Position numbers and translations under genes: made by a program. Source: Streptomyces sp. JB150 (GTDB taxonomy: Bacteria; Actinomycetota; Actinomycetes; Streptomycetales; Streptomycetaceae). From it: a DNA stretch of 64,000 nt. Of the stretch, positions 1 to 8,350 are shown piece by piece (position 1 is the stretch's first letter; the number at the start of each line of letters is the position of its first letter). Where the stretch lies: positions 857,280-921,279 of the forward strand of contig NZ_CP049780.1 in assembly GCF_011193355.1 (NCBI RefSeq), written 5' to 3'. Below the pieces are notes generated by a model, which saw only the letters and a list, made by a program, of their open reading frames with translations, searched no databases and was not told where the DNA came from.

Positions 1-423
1 GTAGATCTCGGGGTCGAACGGCACGGTGTAGCCGGTCTTCAGCGACGGGGGGACACAGCCGCCGCGCGTGTTCAGCCGGTCCAGGAGCTGCCACAGGAAC
101 CCGGCGACCACCGCCTCGCCCTCGCCGTGGTCGGGCGGCAGCAGCGGCACGCCGTCCTCGCCGGGCTCGGCGAACACCGCCTGCTTGCGCTCGTTGTGGA
201 AGGACATCAGCGGCATGACGAGGGCGGCGGTGGCGTTGCCGCCGAGGAAGCCGTAGCGCTCCACGAGGACGACCTCCGCGCCGGCCTCGGCCGCCGCGCA
301 GGCCGCCGCGGTGCCGGCCGGTCCTCCGCCCACGACCAGGACGTCCGTGCGACCGCCGTCGCGGGCGGGGCGCGGCGGCAGGGTGATGGTCCGGGACTGT
401 GCGGGTGGTTCCAGGATCGGCAT
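1..423 (-). CDS. FAD-dependent oxidoreductase, N-terminal part (runs off left edge)
   Basis: Only the first 141 codons lie in the window; the rest continues past base 1. The chosen ATG gives a short leader, then a Rossmann dinucleotide-binding motif VVGGGPAGTAAA at about residues 30-41. It is followed by ERYGFLGGNAT, a pattern typical of the PF12831 group of FAD-dependent oxidoreductases. The substrate cannot be deduced. It lies 122 nt downstream of the pyruvyl transferase gene on the same strand, so it is probably co-transcribed with it and part of the glycan cluster. The family and reading frame are clear; the role in the cluster is inference. Confidence 0.75.
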   Translation of the reverse strand, partial: MPILEPPAQSRTITLPPRPARDGGRTDVLVVGGGPAGTAAACAAAEAGAEVVLVERYGFLGGNATAALVMPLMSFHNERKQAVFAEPGEDGVPLLPPDHGEGEAVVAGFLWQLLDRLNTRGGCVPPSLKTGYTVPFDPEIY

Positions 424-545
424 CGCTTCTTCCCGTCGGCAGGTGGTTCCGCTGCGCCGGCGGCCCGGCGTCCGGCCGTCGGCGCGCGGCGGGTGCGGCG
501 GCGGACGTCGGGTCCCGGTGTGGACGTCAGGTCGCGGTGCGGACG

Positions 546-1763
546 TCAGGTTCCGGTACCCGGCCCGAGCAGCTGAAGGCCCGGCTCGGCGTCCGGGACG
601 GCCGGGGCGGCCACGTCGAGCGAGTCGAGCACCGCGCCGAGGCGCGTACACGTCTCGCGGGCGCGGGCCCGCAGCTGGCGCACGCGCCCCTCGAAGTCGC
701 CGCGCCGCTGCGGGAACTCGTCCCAGAGCCGGTCCACCTCGGCCAGCAGCAGCCCGGCCTGCTCACGGGCGACGCCGACGAGGGCGGGGGCGCCGAGGCG
801 GCGGGCGAAGTCGAACACCTTGCCGGAGTACGGCAGCGGCAGCACGGGCAGCCCGGAGAGCGCGGCGAAGATCAGGAAGTGCAGGCGCATCCCGACGACG
901 AGGTCGAGATGGCTCATGAAGCCGAGGACCTGGCCGGGACTGTAGACGCTGTGCAGGATGCGGCCGCGGTCCGGGGCGGTCATCCGGGAGAGCACGCCGT
1001 GGGCGTGGTGCACGTCCTGGCGTTCCATCGGGACGAAGACGACGTGGGCGTCGAGGCGGCGTACGAGGAAGTCGGCCACGTCGGCGAGGAGCGCGTGGTA
1101 GTCGCCCTCGTCGAGCTTCTCGGCGGCCCGGCCGGGTTCCCGCACCGACATGCCGACCAGCCGGCGGGCGTCGGCGGGGATGCCCTCCTGGCGCATCATC
1201 TGGTCGGTGAACGGCTCGGGCGGCAGCAGCAGCGCGGGGTCGGCGGTGACGATGATGTCCCGGTCGACTCCGGCCTCCTCCAGGACCAGGTGCGACTCCT
1301 CGTCGCGGACGACCACCTCGTCCATGGCGGACAGCACCGAGCGCACCGCCTCGCGGTCCTCCGCCTCGCGCAGCGGGCCCGCGCCGATGGCGTAGGCGAA
1401 GGTGCGCACGCCGCGCGCCTGGGCCGCGCCGACCACCCGGAGGTAACGGCGGGCCTCGCCGTCGTAGAGGATGCCGCCGCCGCCGACGACCAGCAGGTCG
1501 AGGCGGGAGACGACGTCGAGCACCTGCCGCTGCGGGACGCCCTCCCAGTCGACCACCTCGTCCAGGGTGGGGTGGTGGGCGCGCGTGTGCTCGGCGTTGC
1601 GGCTGAGGGCGATGAGCCGCGCGCCCGGGCGGTGGCCGCGCAAACAGCCGAGGACACAGCTGAGGATGGCCTCGTCGCCGAGGTTGAAGCCTCCGTAGGA
1701 ACCGAGCAGTCCGATGCGCGGACTCACTTCGGTGAGCAGGGGAGGCTGAGCGGTGGTGGTCAT
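546..1763 (-). CDS. polysaccharide pyruvyl transferase family protein
   Basis: This 405-aa protein matches the CsaB/PssM-type polysaccharide pyruvyl transferase family (PF04230), which puts pyruvate ketals from phosphoenolpyruvate onto sugars of extracellular or wall polymers. Visible marks are the N-terminal GLLGSYGGFNLGDEAIL segment, the glycine-rich LLVVGGGGILYDG loop and the C-terminal MRLHFLIFAALSG segment with the family's conserved MRLH. An open frame continues far upstream, but the ATG at 1763 begins just before the conserved domain and upstream codon choice degrades. The gene diverges from the epimerase operon across a 778-bp gap. Acceptor sugar unknown; pyruvylation of the cluster's glycan is inferred. 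Confidence 0.85.
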   Translation of the reverse strand: MTTTAQPPLLTEVSPRIGLLGSYGGFNLGDEAILSCVLGCLRGHRPGARLIALSRNAEHTRAHHPTLDEVVDWEGVPQRQVLDVVSRLDLLVVGGGGILYDGEARRYLRVVGAAQARGVRTFAYAIGAGPLREAEDREAVRSVLSAMDEVVVRDEESHLVLEEAGVDRDIIVTADPALLLPPEPFTDQMMRQEGIPADARRLVGMSVREPGRAAEKLDEGDYHALLADVADFLVRRLDAHVVFVPMERQDVHHAHGVLSRMTAPDRGRILHSVYSPGQVLGFMSHLDLVVGMRLHFLIFAALSGLPVLPLPYSGKVFDFARRLGAPALVGVAREQAGLLLAEVDRLWDEFPQRRGDFEGRVRQLRARARETCTRLGAVLDSLDVAAPAVPDAEPGLQLLGPGTGT

Positions 1764-2541
1764 CCGGCACTCCTGTTCCGTGGCGGGTCGCTGCCGCGGC
1801 ATTCGGGCCCGAGTTGCCGTCACAAGTCGGGAGAAAATCCTCGCCGGGGGCGGTTTTCGGCGGACGGTGTCCGGGCGGGTCCGACGGTGGACGGTGTCCG
1901 GGCGGGTCCGGCGGCGGGCGCGGTGTCCGGGCGGGTCGGGCGGCGGACGGCCGGTACGCCACCGGTGTCGTGTGCACGGGAGCCGCGAGGGGTGTCGCGG
2001 CGCGGAGCCCGTCACCGCCGGGGGCCGCGGCCGGGACCGCGTCCGCTGCTGCCCGGACCGGCCCGGACGCCGGCGCGGCGGCCGACTCCCGCGCCCATCC
2101 TTCCACGCCTCCCGGCGGCCCACCATCGGGATCACGGCGCCCTTCCGCCGCCGCCCCGCAGGCCGCCCACGCCGGGCGGTCGCCGGGGCACCGGCATCGA
2201 GACGGCCACCTCGGGGGGCTCGGGCACCCGAACCGGTCCGGCCCTCCTTCCGCGCCTCCTCCAGCGGCCCCGCCGCGCAAGGCATGGACAGGGAAGAACC
2301 GGCGGCGCCAGTCGCGTCGGCCGGCGGGCGCACGGCGCCGTCACGCTGCGTGCCTCACCCCGTTGCAGTACATCACCGAGCCCCCGCCGCCCGGACGACG
2401 GACGCTGTTCGGGTGTCCTGGCGGTACCGACGGTCCGCCCGCCACCCGGCGGACGGCGGTCGGACGGCCACCAGCCGGCGCGGGCCCGCCGCGTCCGGCA
2501 CCGGAGCACCGGTTCGCCGTCGCCCCAACGGAGGAGGCAGA
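1764..2541. other. intergenic region between divergent operons, with tandem repeats
   Basis: This 778-bp gap separates the minus-strand pyruvyl transferase from the plus-strand epimerase. Several long open frames cross it, but none has a recognisable domain and they are GC-driven. The unit GGTGTCCGGGCGGGTC occurs three times between about 1866 and 1939. Both operon promoters should lie here; I could not recognise convincing -35/-10 pairs. Confidence 0.6.
1866..1939. repeat. three-copy short direct repeat
   Basis: GGTGTCCGGGCGGGTC is repeated at about 1867, 1894 and 1923, with GACGG/GGCGG-rich spacers. It could be a simple expansion or clustered protein-binding sites in the divergent promoter region. 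Confidence 0.6.
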
Positions 2542-3516
2542 ATGAGCACCCTTTCTTCCGGGACTTCTTCCCGGACCTGGCAGCACGCCGTGGTCACCGG
2601 CGGCGCCGGGTTCGTCGGCTCGCACCTGTGTGAGGCCCTGATGGCGTCGGGCGCCGCCGTCACCTGCGTGGACGACTTCAGCACCGGACGGCCTGAGAAC
2701 GTGACGCCGCTGCTCGACCGCCCCGGCTTCACCCTGGTGCAGGCGGACGTCGCCGAGGGCATCCCCGTGGACCGGCCGCCGGACCTGGTGCTCCACTTCG
2801 CCTCGCCCGCCTCCCCGGCCGACTATCTGCGTCTGCCCCTGCACACGATGGAGGCCGGCAGCCTGGGCACCCGGCACGCCCTGGAGCTGGCGCACCGCTC
2901 CCGCGCCCGGTTCGTGCTCGCCTCGACGTCCGAGGTCTACGGCGACCCGCAGCAGAACCCGCAGGACGAGCGGTACTGGGGTCATGTGAACCCGGTCGGC
3001 CCGCGCAGCGTCTACGACGAGGCCAAGCGCTTCGCCGAGGCGCTGACCACCGCGCACGCGGACAGCGAGGGCACCGACACCTGCATCGTGCGGCTGTTCA
3101 ACACCTACGGCCCCCGGATGCGCGGCCACGACGGCCGGGCGGTGCCGACGTTCGTGCGCCAGGCGCTGGACGGCGAACCCCTGACGGTGACCGGCGACGG
3201 CCGCCAGACCCGCTCCCTGTGCTACGTCGACGACACCGTGCGCGGCATCCTCGCCGCCGCGGCGCACGGGATGCGCGGTCCGGTGAACATCGGCAACCCG
3301 GCCGAGATCACCATGCTCGGCCTGGCCCGGCTGGTGATCGAGCTGACCGGGTCGGACTCCGAGATCCGCTTCATCGAGCGGCCCACCGACGATCCGGCCC
3401 TGCGCTGCCCGGACATCACCCTGGCCCGCGACAAGCTCGGCTGGGAACCGGAGGTGGACGCCGAGGAGGGGCTGCGCCGCACGATCGACTGGTTCCGCTC
3501 CGGCGCGCACCGCTGA
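2542..3516 (+). CDS. NAD-dependent epimerase/dehydratase, UDP-glucuronate decarboxylase-like
   Basis: This 324-aa extended short-chain dehydrogenase has an intact catalytic apparatus. The N-terminal VTGGAGFVGSHLCEAL binds NAD, STSEVYGDP supplies the Ser/Thr-Glu pair, and SVYDEAKRFAEAL contains the YxxxK motif. Together with the NTYGPRM and CYVDD signatures this is closest to UXS (UDP-xylose synthase) enzymes, but a related 4,6-dehydratase or 4-epimerase on another nucleotide sugar is possible. The ATG is preceded by GGAGGAGG-type bases (2530-2537), which fixes the start inside a longer open frame. It heads the plus-strand operon, and a degenerate paralogue lies at 19061-20089. Confidence 0.88.
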   Translation: MSTLSSGTSSRTWQHAVVTGGAGFVGSHLCEALMASGAAVTCVDDFSTGRPENVTPLLDRPGFTLVQADVAEGIPVDRPPDLVLHFASPASPADYLRLPLHTMEAGSLGTRHALELAHRSRARFVLASTSEVYGDPQQNPQDERYWGHVNPVGPRSVYDEAKRFAEALTTAHADSEGTDTCIVRLFNTYGPRMRGHDGRAVPTFVRQALDGEPLTVTGDGRQTRSLCYVDDTVRGILAAAAHGMRGPVNIGNPAEITMLGLARLVIELTGSDSEIRFIERPTDDPALRCPDITLARDKLGWEPEVDAEEGLRRTIDWFRSGAHR

Positions 3517-3565
3517 CCCCGCCGTCACAAGCCGCCCGCCCCTTCGCCGAAAGGCCTGGCCCTCC

Positions 3566-5227
3566 ATGCGCATCCTCGGAATCAACGCCCTTTTCCACGA
3601 CCCCGCCGCCGCTCTGGTGATCGACGGCCGTACCGTCGCCGCGGCCGAGGAGGAGCGGTTCTCCCGCCGCAAGCACGGCAAGCGGCCGCTGCCGTTCTCC
3701 GCCTGGGAGCTGCCGGAGAAGGCCGCCGCGTGGTGCCTGCGGCGGGCCGGTCTGCGCCCGCAGGACCTGGACGCCGTCGCCTACTCCTACGCCCCGTCGC
3801 TGGCCCGTCCCGCCGACGCGATGGGCCTGGACGACCCCTGGGACCACCTGCGGCAGACGTACGCCCGCGAGGCGCCGAACTTCCTCAAGGAGGTGCTGCC
3901 GGGCCTCGACCCGGACATCGTGCGCTTCGTGCCGCACCACATGGCGCACGCCGCGTCCGGCGCGTTCTGCGCGGACGGCGCCGAGGACTCCTCGGTGCTG
4001 GTCCTCGACGGCCGCGGCGAGCGCGCCTCGCACCTGGCCGCGCGCCGGGTCGGGGACAAGCTGGAGCCGCTGTACGCCCAGGACCTGCCGCACTCGCTCG
4101 GCCTGGTGTACGAGGAGCTGACCGCGCATCTGGGGTTCCTGCGCTCCTCGGACGAGTTCAAGGTGATGGCCCTCGCCTCGCACGGCACCCCGCGCATGCT
4201 GTCCGAGCTGCGCCGCTACGTGCACCCGACCGGCGACGGAGGGTTCCGGGCGACCGGGGTGCCCTGGCACGAGTTCTGCCCGCCGCGCGGCGCCGGGGAG
4301 CCGTGGACGCAGGCGCACGCGGACCTGGCGGCGAGTGCCCAGGCGGTGCTGGAGGAGACCCTGCTGGACCTGGTGCGCTGGCTGCACGGCCGGACCGGGC
4401 ACAGCGTGCTCACGCTCGCCGGCGGCGTCGCCCTGAACTGCGTAGCCAACTCGCGGATCGCCCGCGAGGGCCCGTTCTCCCGGGTGTGGGTGCAGCCCGC
4501 GGCCGGTGACGCGGGCACCGCGCTGGGCGGCGCGCTGCTGCTGGCCGCCGGGGAGGGTGACACGCCGGAGCCGATGACCGGCGCCGATCTGGGCCGGGAC
4601 TGGACGGACGCGGAGCTGGGCGCGTGGCTGAAGACCGCCGCCGTACCGTTCGAGCGGCCGCCGGACATCGCGCGGACAGTGGCGCGCACGCTCGCGGACA
4701 ACGGGATCGTCGCCTGGTTCCAGGGGCGTTCCGAGTACGGTCCGCGGGCGCTCGGCCACCGCTCGCTGCTGGCCCACCCGGGCCACGCGGGCAACCTCGA
4801 ACGCCTCAACGACGTCAAGGGGCGTGAGCAGTTCCGGCCGGTCGCGCCGATGGTGCTCGCCGACCGTGCCGCGGAGATCTTCGACGGGCCGCTGCCCAGC
4901 CCGTACATGCTGTTCGTGCACGACGTGGCCGAGGAGTGGAAGGACCGGATCCCCGCGGTCGTCCACGTGGACGGCACGGCCCGCATCCAGACCGTCGACC
5001 CGGCGCGCGAGCCCCTGGTCGCGCGGATGCTGGGCGAGTTCGAGCGGCTGACCGGGCTGCCCGTGGTGGTCAACACCAGCCTCAACACGGCGGGCCGGCC
5101 CATGGTGGACGACCCGCGCGACGCGCTCGAGTGCTTCGGCTCCTCACCGGTCGACCTGCTCGCCATCGGCCCGTACGCGATCCGGCGCGGCGACTTCTTC
5201 CGCGCCGGCGGCGACGGGAGGGCCTGA
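3566..5227 (+). CDS. carbamoyltransferase, NodU/CmcH family
   Basis: This 553-aa protein transfers carbamoyl from carbamoyl phosphate, through carbamoyl-adenylate, to a hydroxyl of a sugar or antibiotic. The N-terminal Kae1/actin-like half begins RILGINALFHDPAAAL, carries HHMAHAASGAF and has the phosphate-binding stretch LAGGVALNCVAN. The C-terminal domain contains WFQGRSEYGPRALGHRS and NTSLNTAGRPMVDDP. Length and domain order match the family. It follows the epimerase by 49 nt and its TGA overlaps the next ATG by 1 nt, so it belongs to the glycan operon. The acceptor is unknown; a carbamoylated sugar in the glycan is inferred. Confidence 0.92.
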   Translation: MRILGINALFHDPAAALVIDGRTVAAAEEERFSRRKHGKRPLPFSAWELPEKAAAWCLRRAGLRPQDLDAVAYSYAPSLARPADAMGLDDPWDHLRQTYAREAPNFLKEVLPGLDPDIVRFVPHHMAHAASGAFCADGAEDSSVLVLDGRGERASHLAARRVGDKLEPLYAQDLPHSLGLVYEELTAHLGFLRSSDEFKVMALASHGTPRMLSELRRYVHPTGDGGFRATGVPWHEFCPPRGAGEPWTQAHADLAASAQAVLEETLLDLVRWLHGRTGHSVLTLAGGVALNCVANSRIAREGPFSRVWVQPAAGDAGTALGGALLLAAGEGDTPEPMTGADLGRDWTDAELGAWLKTAAVPFERPPDIARTVARTLADNGIVAWFQGRSEYGPRALGHRSLLAHPGHAGNLERLNDVKGREQFRPVAPMVLADRAAEIFDGPLPSPYMLFVHDVAEEWKDRIPAVVHVDGTARIQTVDPAREPLVARMLGEFERLTGLPVVVNTSLNTAGRPMVDDPRDALECFGSSPVDLLAIGPYAIRRGDFFRAGGDGRA

Positions 5228-6282
5228 TGGGCGAGCCCGCGTACGCCGTGGTGATCCCCACCCTGGGCCGGCCCGGCCTGGGCGCCTGTCTGCGCGCCCT
5301 GGCCGTCGCCGAGGGGCCGCCGCCGCGGCGGGTCGTCCTGGTCGACGACCGGCCCGGCGCGAGGGGCGGGGCGTCACTGCTCACCGAGGTGCCCGAGTCG
5401 CTGCGGCCCCGCACGGCGGTCGTCCCGGGTGGCGCCCGCGGGCCCGCCGCGGCGCGCAACACCGGCTGGCGGGCGGCCGGTGCGGTGCCGTGGATCGTCT
5501 TCCTGGACGACGACGTGGTGCCCGGCCCGACCTGGGCCGCCGACCTCGCCCGGGACCTGGCCGCGGCGTCGGAGCGGACCGCCGCGGTGACCGCGCGCAT
5601 CGTGGTGCCGCTGCCGCGGGACCGGCGCCCCACCGACTGGGAGCGCAACACCGCCGGGCTCGCCACCGCCCGCTGGATCACCGCCGACATGGCGTACCGG
5701 CGTACGGCGCTGGAGGCCGCCGGCGGTTTCGACGAGCGGTTCCGGCGGGCGTTCCGGGAGGACGCGGACCTGGCGCTGCGGGTGACGGCCGCCGGGTGGT
5801 CAGTCACCGAGGGGTCCAGGACCACGGCCCATCCGGTGCGGCCCACCGACCGCTGGGTGTCGGTGCGGCTCCAGGCGGGCAACGCGGACGACGTCCTGAT
5901 GACCCGGCTGCACGGCCGCGACTGGTGGCGCCGGGCGGACGCGCCGAGGGGCCGCCTGCCCGTCCATGCCGCGGTGACCGCGGCCGCGGTGGCCGCCCTG
6001 TCCTGCGCGGCCCTGCGCCGGCCGCGGGGCGCCGGGCTGTGCGGGGCGCTGTGGCTCGCGGGGACGGCCGAGTTCGCGCTGGCCCGCATCCGCCCGGGCC
6101 CCCGGACCCGCGACGAGGTCGTCACCATGGCCCTGACCAGCCTCGCCATCCCGCCGGCCGCCGTGTGGCACTGGCTCCGGGGCCGGGTCGCGCACCGGGG
6201 AACCGCCCCGTTCGCCCCTTCCGGGACGGCGGGACCTCCTCGGGGGCGGCGGGAGCCCGCACCGGAACAGGTGGGCTCATGA
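5227..6282 (+). CDS. family 2 glycosyltransferase
   Basis: This 351-aa GT-A enzyme begins with the GT2 nucleotide-binding strand VVIPTLGRPGLG. It carries the metal-binding triplet in FLDDDVVPGP around residue 95-100 and an acidic FREDADLALRV motif near 180. The C-terminal part (about residues 240-300) is alanine/leucine-rich and may be membrane-associated. The ATG lies in TGATG, overlapping the carbamoyltransferase stop, and its own stop overlaps the phosphatase start by 4 nt, so translation is coupled. Donor and acceptor sugars cannot be read from sequence. Confidence 0.88.
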   Translation: MGEPAYAVVIPTLGRPGLGACLRALAVAEGPPPRRVVLVDDRPGARGGASLLTEVPESLRPRTAVVPGGARGPAAARNTGWRAAGAVPWIVFLDDDVVPGPTWAADLARDLAAASERTAAVTARIVVPLPRDRRPTDWERNTAGLATARWITADMAYRRTALEAAGGFDERFRRAFREDADLALRVTAAGWSVTEGSRTTAHPVRPTDRWVSVRLQAGNADDVLMTRLHGRDWWRRADAPRGRLPVHAAVTAAAVAALSCAALRRPRGAGLCGALWLAGTAEFALARIRPGPRTRDEVVTMALTSLAIPPAAVWHWLRGRVAHRGTAPFAPSGTAGPPRGRREPAPEQVGS

Positions 6283-7220
6283 GCACACGTCCCTGGATCT
6301 ACCCGGGCCCCGGCGAGCCCGCCGGCGACGGGCCCGAAGATGTCCTCGTCCGTGCGCGGGCCCGCGGCCGCGCGGAGTGGCCGGCCACCGGGCGCGGGGA
6401 GCGGCCGGCCACCGGGCGCCAGGGCCCGGTTGCCGCCGTCGGCCTCGGTGGCGGCCTCCCCTCCGCCGTTCTCTTCGACCGGGACGGGACGCTCGTCGTC
6501 GACGTGCCCTACAACGGCGATCCCGCGCGGGTCGTGCCGATGCCGACGGCGCGGGCGGCCGTCGAGGCCGTGCGGGCGCGGGGCGTCGCGGTGGGAGTGG
6601 TGAGCAATCAGTCGGGGGTGGCGCGCGGGCTGCTGACGCGGGCGCAGGTGGAGGCCGTGCAGCGCCGGGTCGAGGAACTGCTGGGCCCGTTCGGGGTGTG
6701 GGCGGTGTGCCCGCACGGCCCGGCGGACGGCTGCGGCTGCCGCAAGCCCGCGCCGGGACTGGTCCTGGCGGCGTGCGCGCGCCTCGACGCGGACCCGGCG
6801 CGCGCCGTGGTCATCGGTGACATCGCCGCCGACCTGGGCGCGGCGCGCGCGGCCGGGGCGCGCGGCATCCTCGTGCCGACCCCGGCGACCCGCCCGGAGG
6901 AGACGGCCGCCGCCGATCGGACCGCGCCGGATCTGCTGTCGGCGGTACGGCTGGCCCTGGGCGCGGGGCGGCCGGAGTCCGCCGGGTCCGCGAGGCCGCC
7001 GGAGGCGGTGGGGGCGGAGCGCGCGGCGGTGCCGGGTGCCGGCGAGGCGCCCCGGGGTGCTCCCGGCTCGCCGTCCGGCGACGGCACCCCGCCCTCCACC
7101 GACCCAGCAGCCACCACCGGTTCGCCCTCCACCGACCCAGCAGCCACCACCGGCACCCCCCACCCCGGCGCCCCGCCCGCCGCCTCCCCCGGCTCCGTCC
7201 GAACGGCGGCCCCCTCGTGA
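6279..7220 (+). CDS. gmhB: GmhB-like heptose bisphosphate phosphatase (HAD family)
   Basis: Likely removes the 7-phosphate of D-glycero-D-manno-heptose 1,7-bisphosphate. The HAD nucleophile motif FDRDGTL is at about residues 66-72. The zinc-binding CPHGPADGCGCRKP follows the GmhB pattern CPH-x-P...CxCRKP, and VIGDIAADL supplies the terminal acidic motif. The 313-aa protein is longer than the usual ~180-190 aa: about 60 unconserved residues precede the HAD domain, and a Pro/Ser/Ala-rich tail of about 80 residues follows, partly made by a duplicated 33-bp DNA segment. ATG overlaps the GT2 stop by 4 nt. Neighbouring gmhA and hldE support the heptose assignment. Confidence 0.85.
   Translation: MSTRPWIYPGPGEPAGDGPEDVLVRARARGRAEWPATGRGERPATGRQGPVAAVGLGGGLPSAVLFDRDGTLVVDVPYNGDPARVVPMPTARAAVEAVRARGVAVGVVSNQSGVARGLLTRAQVEAVQRRVEELLGPFGVWAVCPHGPADGCGCRKPAPGLVLAACARLDADPARAVVIGDIAADLGAARAAGARGILVPTPATRPEETAAADRTAPDLLSAVRLALGAGRPESAGSARPPEAVGAERAAVPGAGEAPRGAPGSPSGDGTPPSTDPAATTGSPSTDPAATTGTPHPGAPPAASPGSVRTAAPS
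7088..7153. repeat. tandem 33-bp duplication in the GmhB-like tail
   Basis: The block CCCTCCACCGACCCAGCAGC plus CACCACCGG occurs twice in direct orientation with a 33-bp period. It encodes the peptide PSTDPAATTG twice. It lies in the low-complexity C-terminal extension, outside the catalytic HAD domain. Confidence 0.75.
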
Positions 7221-8350
7221 GCGCGGCCCCCCGGACCCTCGTCGTCCGTCTCGACAGCGCCGGAGACGTACTGCTCGCGGGGCCCGCGGTACGGGCCGTG
7301 GCCGCCGGGTCGGCGTACACGACGCTGCTGTGCGGGCCGCAGGGCGAGCAGGCGGGGCGGATGCTGCCGGGCGTGGACGAGGTGCTGGTGCACGACGCCC
7401 CGTGGGTCGGTCTGGAGCCCGCCCCGGTGTCGCGGGAGGAGACGCGGGGGCTGCTGGAGACGCTGGCGGAGCGGCGCTTCGACCGGGCGCTGGTCCTGGT
7501 GTCGTACCACCAGAGCCCGCTGCCCGCGGCCCTGCTGCTGAAGCTGGCGGGCGTCGGCTGGACGGCGGCCGACTGCGAGGACTATCCGGGCGCGCTGCTC
7601 GACCTGCGCCACCGGCGGCGTCCGCGCCGGCACGAGGCGCGGGCGGCGCTGGACCTCGCGGAGGCCGCCGGGTTCGCGCTGCCGCCGGGCGACGACGGGA
7701 CGCTGCGGGTGCGGACGCCGCCGGACACCACGCGTCTGACCGGCCCGGAGCCGTATGTCGTGCTGCATCCGGGTGCCGCCGTGCCGGCCCGCGCCTGGAG
7801 TCCCGGCCGGGCCGCGCGGGCCGCGGCGGCGCTGGCCGCGGCGGGCCACCGGGTGGTGGTCACCGGCGGACGCGGGGAGCGCGAGCTGACCGCGCGGGTG
7901 GCCGGGCGGCACGCCCTGGACCTGGGCGGGGCCACCGATCTGCGGGAGCTGGCCGGGGTGCTGGCACGGGCCCGGGTGGCGGTGACCGGGAACACCGGTC
8001 CGGCGCATCTGGCCGCGGCGGTCGGCACTCCGGTGGTGTCGCTGTTCGCGCCCGTGGTGCCGGCCGAGCGGTGGCGGCCGTACGGCGTGCCGTCGGTGCT
8101 GCTGGGCGACCAGCGGGCCGCGTGTGCCGGGACGCGGGCCCGCCGCTGTCCCACGCCGGGCCATCCGTGCCTGGACGGTGTCGGTGACGCGGAGGTGGTG
8201 GCCGCGGTGGCGGCGCTGAGCGGCGGCCGCGGCGGCAACGGCCGACGGGCCGACCGACCGGTCGGGATGAATAACTTGACGGAGACAAGAAAGACGGCAA
8301 ATGAGACAACTGTGACAAAAGGGGCAGAAGAGCGAGGAGTGGCCTGGTGA
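7217..8350 (+). CDS. family 9 glycosyltransferase (heptosyltransferase-like)
   Basis: This 377-aa protein belongs to GT9, the family of LPS heptosyltransferases using ADP-heptose. The N-terminal VVRLDSAGDVLLAGPAV contains the GD(V)L motif with the catalytic Asp, and TGNTGPAHLAAAVGTP is the family's C-terminal donor-binding motif. The GTG start overlaps the phosphatase stop by 4 nt. The last ~27 codons (from about 8268) are AT-rich with codons rare in Streptomyces, so the present C-terminus may be an unusual extension. The fit with the neighbouring ADP-heptose genes supports a heptosyl donor, but this is inference. Confidence 0.87.
   Translation: MSAAPRTLVVRLDSAGDVLLAGPAVRAVAAGSAYTTLLCGPQGEQAGRMLPGVDEVLVHDAPWVGLEPAPVSREETRGLLETLAERRFDRALVLVSYHQSPLPAALLLKLAGVGWTAADCEDYPGALLDLRHRRRPRRHEARAALDLAEAAGFALPPGDDGTLRVRTPPDTTRLTGPEPYVVLHPGAAVPARAWSPGRAARAAAALAAAGHRVVVTGGRGERELTARVAGRHALDLGGATDLRELAGVLARARVAVTGNTGPAHLAAAVGTPVVSLFAPVVPAERWRPYGVPSVLLGDQRAACAGTRARRCPTPGHPCLDGVGDAEVVAAVAALSGGRGGNGRRADRPVGMNNLTETRKTANETTVTKGAEERGVAW
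8262..8346 (+). promoter_or_regulatory. AT-rich island, possible internal promoter before the GT4-like gene
   Basis: About 80 bp is strikingly AT-rich against its surroundings and contains TTGACG at 8276-8281. A good -10 hexamer at the proper spacing is not evident (AAATGA near 8299). A GAGGAG ribosome-binding site sits just before the GTG at 8347. It may be an internal promoter or leader that also happens to stay open as the GT9 C-terminus. Confidence 0.35.

Noticed and set aside
399..2633. 744-codon plus-strand open frame opposite the pyruvyl transferase
   Set aside because: It is a GC-driven shadow of the minus-strand gene and promoter gap: no domain and low-complexity composition.
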